A program made the translations under genes and the position numbers. Positions 9,254-14,498 of a stretch of DNA of 14,498 bases are shown piece by piece. The stretch is from positions 1 to 14,498 of the forward strand of contig JAQVZR010000015.1 of assembly GCA_028708105.1 (NCBI GenBank), read 5' to 3'. The notes under the pieces are model-generated. The model ran no database searches. It saw nothing but the letters and a program-made list of their open reading frames with translations, and was not told the origin of the DNA. Source of the stretch: Desulfoplanes sp. (GTDB lineage Bacteria > Desulfobacterota > Desulfovibrionia > Desulfovibrionales > Desulfomicrobiaceae). The first letter of the stretch is position 1. The number at the start of each line of letters is the position of its first letter.

Positions 9254-9433
9254 AACAGATAACTAGTAGATATAAAAAAGAATTTAACAGAACGGCAGCT
9301 TGACTGTATTTTTTTTAAACAATTTTGTATTTTATAAATCAATTTGAATCGTGGGAAAACAGATCAAATACGTTTTTGTAAAAAAAATAAATAAAGACAT
9401 ATTATCGAGTTAAAAATAAACAGACATAACATG

Positions 9434-9479
9434 CATCATGGGTTCCAGATAACGAGTGTCTCATCATGCGTAACGTGTC
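9434..9479. repeat. repeated short words upstream of the amtB promoter, possible activator sites
   Basis: TAACGAGTGTC at 9450-9460 is nearly repeated as TAACGTGTC at 9471-9479, with starts 21 bp apart, two helical turns. CATCATG also occurs twice, at 9434-9440 and 9462-9468. They lie about 210-250 bp upstream of the predicted amtB start, at the far end of the range for upstream activator sites of sigma-54 promoters. Function is inferred only. Confidence 0.3.
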
Positions 9480-9521
9480 ATAACCATCCAGCATCAAGAC
9501 ATTTCTGGAAATGCAATCCGT

Positions 9522-9663
9522 ATCCCCTGGGAATGCCGACCGTCGGGTCGGCCTTTCGAGCACCGTAGAAAGCAGTCTGCTCGCATTGATTATCAGTCGT
9601 TTATCTTGTTTGTGGCCATGTCAGAAGTACGTTGCCGAGCAGACGCTCGGAATCCCCAGGATA
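9522..9663. other. hairpin-rich island, candidate structured RNA or DNA element
   Basis: Three local hairpins are visible. GCCGACC-GTCG-GGTCGGC (9536-9553) is a 7-bp stem, CGAGCA/TGCTCG (around 9557-9583) has a 6-bp stem with a 15-nt loop, and CCGAGC-AGAC-GCTCGG (around 9634-9650) has a 6-bp stem. In addition GTCTGCTCG is perfectly complementary to the downstream CGAGCAGAC, so the second and third hairpins can be replaced by a long-range 9-bp stem. The outer ends, TATCCCCTGGGAAT and AATCCCCAGGATA, are imperfect inverted repeats that would close the whole element. No run of T follows on either strand. I do not recognise it as a known RNA family. Confidence 0.4.
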
Positions 9664-9838
9664 ACAACGCCTACTCTCTGTATCTGTTGGCACATAGTTA
9701 GTTATAAATTGGCTAAAACTAACTATCTCAAAATGATATTGGGTTAGGAACAAAAAGCCAAATCCTCACCATAAGGACATAGTGAAGGTATCCATTATTT
9801 AACAAAAACGTCATTTTTAAAGATCGCCGGATCTGATC

Positions 9839-10138
9839 TTATTTCTCTTCACCATCCTGCGACCCTCCCCGTATCCCGAGAAGATACCTGTACGGTCCGG
9901 GAGTTCCCGGAGGAACCAGGGCTACGCGGTCCCCTTCGTTGAGCAGCGCATCAAAAGGTCGGATGATCCCATTGACAAAAGCGCCTTCCACATCACCGGA
10001 TTCGAGCTCCAAAAAAGTTACCACATCGCCAAGATGCATCCCGGGACGGAATGGCACCTGAACATTGGAATATCCTACCCCCTTGGCGGCCAATTTTTTC
10101 TGTAAAAAAGAAAAAGCATTGACAACAACTGTCGACAT
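9839..10138 (-). CDS. MoaD/ThiS-like ubiquitin-fold protein
   Basis: A 99-residue beta-grasp protein of the MoaD/ThiS kind. The pattern fits the fold: a first strand STVVVNAFSFLQ, a helix-like middle, FVNGIIRPFDALLNEGDRV (54-72) with the family's 'NG...L..GD.V' spacing, and ALVPPGTPGPYRYLLG near the end. MoaD and ThiS carry sulfur as a thiocarboxylate on a C-terminal Gly-Gly. Here GG is at 91-92 and is followed by seven residues (SQDGEEK), so the tail would have to be trimmed or the protein is not a carrier. Similar proteins with the PPGTPGPYR segment are, as I recall, often encoded near aldehyde ferredoxin oxidoreductases; none is in this window. ATG at 10138 follows AGGAGG by 4 nt; the ATG at 10174 has no such site. 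Confidence 0.8.
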   Translation of the reverse strand: MSTVVVNAFSFLQKKLAAKGVGYSNVQVPFRPGMHLGDVVTFLELESGDVEGAFVNGIIRPFDALLNEGDRVALVPPGTPGPYRYLLGIRGGSQDGEEK

Positions 10139-10244
10139 ACATCCTCCTGATTTTTTACGCACACCCTCCAACATCGGGTCGACACCTTGCCGGACATCTC
10201 CTGTCTACCTTTTTTCTTGCACACGTATGAGTCAATAACAATAC

Positions 10245-10283
10245 AAAAAAGCCCTTCCAGATATGAGCTGCAAGGGCTTTTTT
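10245..10283 (-). terminator. intrinsic terminator after the 75-residue gene (works in both directions)
   Basis: AAAAAAGCCCTT (10245-10256) pairs with AAGGGCTTTTTT (10272-10283) around a 15-nt loop, with T-tracts on both strands. On the minus strand it closes the small gene at 10324-10551 and insulates the MoaD-like gene from it. Confidence 0.85.
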
Positions 10284-10323
10284 TTGAGTGGGCAACCAGA
10301 AAGGCCTGCCAGTCCTCGTTACG

Positions 10324-10551
10324 TTATCTATAGGGAGAATCATCCGCCTTGATGACCCAGGCACACAAAAAAATGGACAGGGCGAAAAATTTGTCAAAAC
10401 AACGGATGGCCTGTTCCACCATACGCTCTTCAATTATTTTACATAGTTTTGGCGAAGGATGTGGGATAAACGTCTGTCGCTGATCCCGTTCATTAAAACA
10501 ATACATATAGGGATCGCCGGCCCCGAACCTTATAGCGCTTCCCTCAAACAT
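10324..10551 (-). CDS. small protein of unknown function, 75 residues
   Basis: Not recognised. The coding claim rests on context: ATG at 10551 is preceded by AAGGAGG with 9 nt spacing, and a strong terminator begins about 40 nt after the stop. The protein has a polar N-terminal part with aromatic residues (DPYMYCFNERDQRQTF), then an acidic/basic helix-like stretch (KLCKIIEERMVEQAIRCF), then a short hydrophobic segment (FALSIFLCAWVI) and a charged end. The hydrophobic run is short for a membrane helix. Three cysteines (17th residue from the left of the first half, and two further on) show no metal-binding spacing. A plus-strand frame across the same bases (10459-10752) lacks comparable signals. 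It could still be a chance frame. Confidence 0.5.
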   Translation of the reverse strand: MFEGSAIRFGAGDPYMYCFNERDQRQTFIPHPSPKLCKIIEERMVEQAIRCFDKFFALSIFLCAWVIKADDSPYR

Positions 10552-10767
10552 ACCTCTCCCCCTCCTTACATGTTTTTTGACAAGTGGCTCTCATTCCGCC
10601 TCTGCCCAACAAGGTCAATAAAAGCAATAAAAATTTATACGCATGCGGAAAAATATAAAAGTCAGGGATACAAATGTACGGAACATGTCCTGGACCTTTA
10701 TGGTATATCTCTGGAAATATCATGGACCTCCAATGCCCCGGCCAAGGGATAAGCCTAAAGCTATTGA

Positions 10768-11112
10768 TCATCGTTCCATATCCCGGCCCAGCCAATATAA
10801 TGCAGGCTGGCCATTATGGCGGATAAACATCGAATAATTGCCGACAAAGGGCCTACGCAACCAGGAAAGTTCCTTATCCTCGAGCAACGCCAAAATTTCA
10901 TTTTTGATATCCTCTGCCAGACGTAAGTCTTCATAGGTATCAAAAAAGGACAATCCCCACGGAGCAAGGTGACACATTGTTTCCCCGGGATAAGAAATCA
11001 GCCGAATCTCAAGCAGACCGCACGACGAAAAACCGCTGATATCTATCAGTTGTGTACCTACAACGTGTATCGAAAAAATACCCATGGATCGGGGTACAAA
11101 AGGGGACGGCAT
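10768..11112 (-). CDS. hypothetical protein, 114 residues, behind a sigma-54-like element
   Basis: Not recognised. ATG at 11112 has TGGAGAA about 6 nt upstream; a second ATG at 11085 has no ribosome-binding site. The protein looks soluble and mixed alpha/beta: strand-like FSIHVVGTQLIDISGF and LLEIRLISY, then a clear acidic/amphipathic helix (TYEDLRLAEDIKNEILALLED), then SWLRRPFVGNYSMFIRH, a strand-like region rich in aromatic residues, and a charged C-terminus. Amino acid composition is that of a normal protein rather than a shadow frame. A GG-N10-GC element sits about 55-70 bp upstream. No terminator is visible after the stop. The two-component sigma-54 activator gene lies about 1.1 kb away. 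Confidence 0.6.
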   Translation of the reverse strand: MPSPFVPRSMGIFSIHVVGTQLIDISGFSSCGLLEIRLISYPGETMCHLAPWGLSFFDTYEDLRLAEDIKNEILALLEDKELSWLRRPFVGNYSMFIRHNGQPALYWLGRDMER

Positions 11113-11445
11113 GCGATTCTCCAGGCAGTAATCTCGGGATCATATCATCAGATAAACCACAAAGAAGCAGGTTTCATACCAGAGGATACATACACCCTGC
11201 GACAATAACGCCATCTTTTCCACGGCACCTAAACCACGAGGAGGAGTTCCCCTCGGAAAACCATACATCCAATCCCAATATACCTAACATACTGCACTTC
11301 GTGATGAATACCTCCGACGGAAAAACACCTCCTGGTTACCAGACGATATCCGCCCGTCTGCAGGTACGCGTCCTGTCACACTCCAGCATACATTGCTCTC
11401 CACACGGGAAGACAATCCTCTTACCATTCTGGATTACAAATAAGT
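11113..11445. other. gene-free region between the 114-residue gene and the DUF355 gene
   Basis: About 330 bp. It contains the sigma-54-like element at 11166-11181 and a short stem made by CGAGG and CCTCG near 11238-11257. A plus-strand frame crossing it (11052-11447) has no ribosome-binding site and an unlikely composition. Nothing else is supported. Confidence 0.5.
11166..11181 (-). promoter_or_regulatory. sigma-54-like promoter element before the 114-residue gene
   Basis: The minus strand reads TGGTATGAAACCTGCT. It matches TGGCACG-N4-TTGCW at 9 of 12 scored positions, with GG and GC exactly 10 nt apart. The predicted start, near 11155, gives a leader of about 43 nt to the ATG at 11112. About ten 9/12 matches are expected by chance in the window on rough hand arithmetic, so the favourable position is what makes it worth listing. 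Confidence 0.4.
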
Positions 11446-11481
11446 AACCCCCGCCCGGCACACGAAGCGCCGAGGGGGGCT
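11446..11481 (-). terminator. GC-rich hairpin after the DUF355 gene, probable terminator
   Basis: On the minus strand AGCCCCC-CTCGGC pairs with GCCGGG-C-GGGGGTT, about 13 pairs with one bulged C and a 9-nt loop. The tail that follows, TTACTTATTTG, is T-rich but interrupted. It begins 27 nt after the stop. Confidence 0.55.
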
Positions 11482-11507
11482 GTTTCAAAGAACGTTTCTT
11501 AAGACAA

Positions 11508-11990
11508 TCAGGACTTGTAACCGATAGCCCGAAGAAATCCTTTGCGTGCAGCAATATCTTCGTCCGTCTCAATCCCTTTGGATACGAATCCGTCAACAAC
11601 ACCAAGAATACCACGCCCCTGCGCTGTCTCGGCAATGATCACCTGGGTGGGGTTAGCCGTTGCACAGAAAATACCACAAACTTCATTGACGTTTTTAACA
11701 GCATTGAGAACATTGACGGGGAACATATCCTTCATGAAAATAATAAAACAATGGCCTGCAGACAAAGCAAAAGCATTTTTCTTTGCCAATTCCACCAGTT
11801 CGTCGTCTGTTCCGGAATAGCGCACCAGACAATCCTGAGAAGCCTCGCAAAAAGCGATGCCAAACTTGGCCATAGGCACTGTGTTCACCATGGCTTCATG
11901 CAGATCTTCCACGGTCTTGATAAAATGGGACTGGCCAAGGATAAAATTCATATCTTCAGGTTTTTCAATCGTTACTGTCAAAAGTTCCAT
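11508..11990 (-). CDS. adenosine-specific kinase family protein (DUF355)
   Basis: A 160-residue protein of the Adenosine_kin (DUF355) family, full length. Conserved segments are visible in order: ILGQSHFIKTVEDLHEAMV (17-35), KFGIAFCEASQDCLVRYSG (42-60), a central LSAGHCFIIFMKDMFPVNVL (76-95), EVCGIFCATANPTQVIIAET (103-122) and QGRGILGVVDGF (124-135). The family was named from structural and ligand-binding work on archaeal and thermophile members; the physiological substrate in bacteria is not well settled. The ATG at 11990 follows AGGAGA by 5 nt. It stands alone, with a probable terminator after it and a 269-bp gap before it, so it is likely a single-gene unit. No promoter was clear enough to list. 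Confidence 0.9.
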   Translation of the reverse strand: MELLTVTIEKPEDMNFILGQSHFIKTVEDLHEAMVNTVPMAKFGIAFCEASQDCLVRYSGTDDELVELAKKNAFALSAGHCFIIFMKDMFPVNVLNAVKNVNEVCGIFCATANPTQVIIAETAQGRGILGVVDGFVSKGIETDEDIAARKGFLRAIGYKS

Positions 11991-12173
11991 ATCAGTCTCC
12001 TGGGAAACATACAGTTTTAAAATGATTTTCGTAAGCTACTATCATGCAACGGTTCATGATTACGAGGTAATGGCCAGGCTTCTTCCGGATGCAGGCCAAA
12101 ATTGAAAAAATTTCACATTTACGTCAAGAGGACAGGGAAGAATCCGGACAAGGGCCTCGATCAAGCCGACCCC

Positions 12174-12199
12174 AAAAACGTGCTGCGCAACAGCACGTT
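12174..12199 (-). terminator. intrinsic terminator of the two-component operon
   Basis: On the minus strand AACGTGCTG and CAGCACGTT form a perfect 9-bp stem with a TTGCG loop, followed by TTT that extends the T-run to five. It lies 60 nt beyond the stop of the response regulator. Confidence 0.65.
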
Positions 12200-12259
12200 G
12201 CAGACAAAATAACTCTCCCCATATGGTCGTCGTGCCGGTTAGCCTATGGGAAAAATATT

Positions 12260-13660
12260 TCAAGGGCGGGCAGAAATACCATATTTTTTGAGTTTGTACT
12301 GTAAAAGACTTTTAGAAATACTCAAAAGTTCAGCCGCCTTAACCTTCACAAACCGTGACTGGACCAAAGCGCGACGAATAAGAGCAGCTTCAATTTTTTC
12401 CAGTGTTTCAGCCAGATTGATCTCCGAAGGAAGCAAATCCACGGCACTCTTAAGCTGGGTTTCTTCATCCCGCACCTCGGCGGGAAGATCATCCAGGTCG
12501 ATAACCGCGTGAGGAGAAAGCACCACGCTGCGTTCGATCACATTTTGCAGTTGGCGGATATTGCCCGGCCACTCATAGGCGTCCATGGCCTGCAAGGCCT
12601 TAGTGGTCAACATTTTCTCCGGCGTCTTGTTTTCCCGGGCATACTCGAACAAAAAATGCGCGACCAGGAGAGAAATATCTTCCCGCCGTTCTCTGAGGGG
12701 AGGAACCGGAATATGCACCACATTGAGACGGTAAAAAAGGTCTTCCCGGAACCGCCCTTCCTCGACCTCTTTTTTGAGATCCTTGTTCGTGGCACTGATG
12801 AGACGAAAATCTACATGCAAGGTCTCACTGCCTCCCACCCGTTCCAGACTCCGCTCCTGAAGCACACGCAACAGCTTGACCTGGAGATCTGCAGAAAGCT
12901 CGCCGATCTCATCCAGAAACAAGGTCCCGTTATGCGCCTGTTCAAAACGCCCCCGTTTCATGGCCACGGCACCAGTAAAGGACCCCTTCTCGTGCCCGAA
13001 AAGTTCGCTTTCCAGCACTCCAGGATTAAAAGACATGCAGTTTACTGAAATAAAAGGGTTATCTTTCCTGTCCGAAGAAGCATGAATCCCTTGGGCAACC
13101 AGTTCCTTACCCGTCCCTGATTCACCGGTGATAAGTACGGAACTTTTGGACGGGGCCACACGATCCATGAGAGCAAGCACCTCCCGGATGGCCTTGCTCT
13201 TGCCCAGAATATGATGTTTGCCGAACTGCTGATGCAATGACTGCCGCAATAAACGATTTTTTTGTTCAGCCCGGGCCAGTTTCATGGCCTTACTCACGGA
13301 AAGCAGGAGTTCTTCATTGGAAAAGGGTTTGGTAATATAATCAAAGGCCCCGCATTTCATGGCTTCAACAGCGTTATCAATGCTCCCAAAAGCAGTCATG
13401 ATCATCACTGGAATATGAGGGTAATCTTTCCTGACCCGCTCAAGGACCTCTTCGCCACTCAGACCGGGCATCTTCATGTCTGTGATGACCACATCAACCT
13501 CAGATTCTTCCAAAAAGGCCATACCCAGCCTGGGATCATTCAGTGCCGTAATGGCGTAGCCCTCATCTTCAAGAATGGCTTGCAATACCAAAAGATAATT
13601 TTTTTCATCATCCAGAATAAGAATATTTCCAGCCATGTTTTGCTCTTTTTCAGTCGGCAC
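12260..13660 (-). CDS. NtrC-family sigma-54-dependent response regulator
   Basis: A 466-residue activator with three domains. The receiver (about 11-125) has the acidic pair Asp17-Asp18, phospho-acceptor Asp61 in VITDMKMPG, the Thr/Ala switch MTAFG and Lys111 in ITKPF. The AAA+ domain (about 150-370) has Walker A GESGTGKE at 179-186, the sigma-54 contact loop as GSFTGA at 226-231 (the usual form is GAFTGA), Walker B LFLDEIGE with Asp250-Glu251, and conserved FREDLFYRL. A Fis-type helix-turn-helix closes the protein (about 430-460, KAAELLSISKSLLQYKLKKYG). GTG at 13660 is preceded by AAGGAG with 7 nt spacing; ATG at 13693 has no such site and ATG at 13636 only a weak one. It follows the histidine kinase gene by 127 nt. 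Target genes are unknown. Confidence 0.93.
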   Translation of the reverse strand: MPTEKEQNMAGNILILDDEKNYLLVLQAILEDEGYAITALNDPRLGMAFLEESEVDVVITDMKMPGLSGEEVLERVRKDYPHIPVMIMTAFGSIDNAVEAMKCGAFDYITKPFSNEELLLSVSKAMKLARAEQKNRLLRQSLHQQFGKHHILGKSKAIREVLALMDRVAPSKSSVLITGESGTGKELVAQGIHASSDRKDNPFISVNCMSFNPGVLESELFGHEKGSFTGAVAMKRGRFEQAHNGTLFLDEIGELSADLQVKLLRVLQERSLERVGGSETLHVDFRLISATNKDLKKEVEEGRFREDLFYRLNVVHIPVPPLRERREDISLLVAHFLFEYARENKTPEKMLTTKALQAMDAYEWPGNIRQLQNVIERSVVLSPHAVIDLDDLPAEVRDEETQLKSAVDLLPSEINLAETLEKIEAALIRRALVQSRFVKVKAAELLSISKSLLQYKLKKYGISARP

Positions 13661-13787
13661 CTGATCGCTCCTTATAATTTCCCCCTGCGCCATGCACAGA
13701 TGTGGACTTTTTTATTACCTTCAAAGACGCACGGCCACAACTGACCCTCATCCATGAATCCAGAGTTGTTCACGGGCCACAGGGCTT

Positions 13788-14498
13788 TTAGGCAAAAGTT
13801 ATTCTGACCAGCCCCCCGCCTTCCGGTGCATTCTCAAGCTGCATCCGCGCCCCGTGGGAGGTAAGAATCGTAGATACAATGGACAGGCCCAGCCCTGTTC
13901 CAAAATCTTTCGTCGTGTAAAAGGGCTCAAGATACTTTTCAAGCATATCCGGTTCAAACCCCGGACCCGAGTCGTGCACTTCCAGCACAGCCCCTTGGCT
14001 GTAAGCCCGGATAACAATACGTATACGCCCCGATCCGCTGATTGCCTGTCCGGCATTGACCACCAGATTATATACGGCTCTGTAAAGCAGATCGCTGTCT
14101 CCCTGAACCAGAACATGCTCGGGACAATTTTTTACAAGTTCAATACCTCTCTCGAGCATATCATTACCCAAAAAAGCCTGGATATGGTCCACAATGCGAC
14201 ACAGATCCACCGGAACCATGGTTGGGCTCTTAGGTCGGGCATAATCCAGAAAATCGTTCACAATCCGTGCAAGCCGCTCAGCCTCATCCAAAACGGCCTG
14301 CAGTATGCCTGCCCTGGAATCCTGATCTTTTTTGGCCTTTTTGAGCAACAACTCAGCACTGCTTTTGATGATTCCCAGAGGATTTCTGATTTCATGGGCA
14401 ATGGAGGCCACCATCCGTCCCATGGAAGCCAGTTTTTCGTTCTGATGCAATTCGTGCTCAAGACGCTCCTTGTCACGCATACGTTCCGCAAAAATCCG
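13788..14498 (-). CDS. sensor histidine kinase, C-terminal part, cut by right edge
   Basis: About 236 residues are visible and the frame is open to the edge, so the sensory N-terminus is missing. The HisKA helix carries SMGRMVASIAHEIRNPLG with phospho-acceptor His35 of the visible part. The ATPase domain shows the N box YNLVVNAGQAI, G1 box DSGPGF, F box PFYTTK and G2 box GTGLGLS. The segment before HisKA, ERMRDKERLEHELHQNEKL, is a coiled-coil linker of the kind that follows PAS or HAMP domains. It belongs to the NtrB/ZraS/AtoS-like class that pairs with NtrC-type regulators, and the regulator gene follows directly. The signal sensed cannot be inferred. The stop is TAA at 13788, with nothing notable in the 127 nt before the regulator start. 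Confidence 0.95.
   Translation of the reverse strand, partial: RIFAERMRDKERLEHELHQNEKLASMGRMVASIAHEIRNPLGIIKSSAELLLKKAKKDQDSRAGILQAVLDEAERLARIVNDFLDYARPKSPTMVPVDLCRIVDHIQAFLGNDMLERGIELVKNCPEHVLVQGDSDLLYRAVYNLVVNAGQAISGSGRIRIVIRAYSQGAVLEVHDSGPGFEPDMLEKYLEPFYTTKDFGTGLGLSIVSTILTSHGARMQLENAPEGGGLVRITFA

Larger units (their letters stand above)
9254..9838. other. 585-bp gene-free region upstream of amtB
   Basis: Bases 9254-9420 are very AT-rich and hold no motif I can name beyond the promoter at their left end. Bases 9430-9480 hold short repeated words (see separate entry). Bases 9522-9663 are GC-richer and full of hairpins. Bases 9680-9838 are AT-rich again and end at the 3' end of the MoaD-like gene, where AGATCCGGCGATCT (9821-9834) makes only a 5-bp stem. 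No tRNA-like cloverleaf or protein-coding frame with a ribosome-binding site was found. Confidence 0.6.

Noticed and set aside
9522..9663. tRNA, 4.5S, 6S or integron attC site in the structured island
   Set aside because: No TPsiC-like loop, no conserved 4.5S loop sequence, no clear 6S central bubble and no proper core-site pair could be found.
9511..9747. Plus-strand frame of 78 codons in the gap upstream of amtB
   Set aside because: No ribosome-binding site, no recognisable protein, and it runs through the hairpin-rich island.
10459..10752. Plus-strand frame of 97 codons
   Set aside because: It overlaps the 75-residue minus-strand gene, which has the stronger ribosome-binding site and a terminator; the plus frame has neither.
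10544..10795. Minus-strand frame of 83 codons
   Set aside because: It overlaps both small minus-strand genes, has no ribosome-binding site and shows an unlikely composition.
11052..11447. Plus-strand frame of 131 codons
   Set aside because: It starts inside the minus-strand 114-residue gene, lacks a ribosome-binding site, and is rich in Ser, His, Pro and Thr in the manner of translated non-coding DNA.
1..14498. CRISPR arrays and complete insertion sequences
   Set aside because: No regularly spaced direct repeats and no full transposase with terminal repeats were seen anywhere in the window.

Overview
The window reads as a piece of chromosome from a bacterium of the Deltaproteobacteria (Desulfobacterota or Desulfovibrionales type). 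This is inferred from an amtB-glnK pair in that order with a signal peptide on AmtB, an NtrC-type two-component system, a sigma-54-type promoter, a MoaD-like protein of the kind often found beside aldehyde ferredoxin oxidoreductases, and a DUF355 adenosine-specific kinase. No 16S rRNA or other marker gene is present, so the assignment is tentative. Apart from the RAYT tail at the left edge, every gene I accept lies on the minus strand.

Left part (1-7146). The plus-strand tail of a REP-associated (IS200-like) transposase faces a complete type I Wadjet defence operon, jetABCD. Its parts are JetA (DUF3375, kleisin), JetB (DUF4194, KITE), JetC (MukB-like SMC ATPase) and JetD (DUF3322/DUF2220 Toprim nuclease). 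The four genes are translationally coupled: TGATG at jetA/jetB, an 8-bp overlap at jetB/jetC and GTGA at jetC/jetD. By family knowledge the complex extrudes loops of plasmid DNA and cleaves small closed circles.

Middle part (7147-9838). amtB (ammonium channel) and glnK (PII protein) form a nitrogen-sensing pair behind a GG-N10-GC sigma-54 promoter, ending in a strong hairpin terminator. The PII protein has Met where the uridylylated Tyr51 of E. coli PII proteins sits. A sigma-54-like element lies directly beyond the glnK terminator and points at jetA. Upstream of amtB is a 585-bp gene-free stretch. It is AT-rich next to the promoter, then has a GC-richer block (about 9522-9663) with several perfect hairpins that share complementary arms and so could switch between structures.

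Right part (9839-14498). Short genes come first: a MoaD/ThiS-like protein, a 75-residue protein with a strong ribosome-binding site and its own terminator, a 114-residue unknown with a sigma-54-like element at a sensible distance, and a DUF355 kinase. A sensor histidine kinase (cut by the right edge) and an NtrC-family sigma-54 activator follow. The activator makes local sigma-54 control plausible, but which genes it governs cannot be read from the sequence.

The best-defined system is the Wadjet operon, a known family. The least explained items are the structured island between amtB and the MoaD-like gene, the possible sigma-54 control of Wadjet, and the two small unknown genes.
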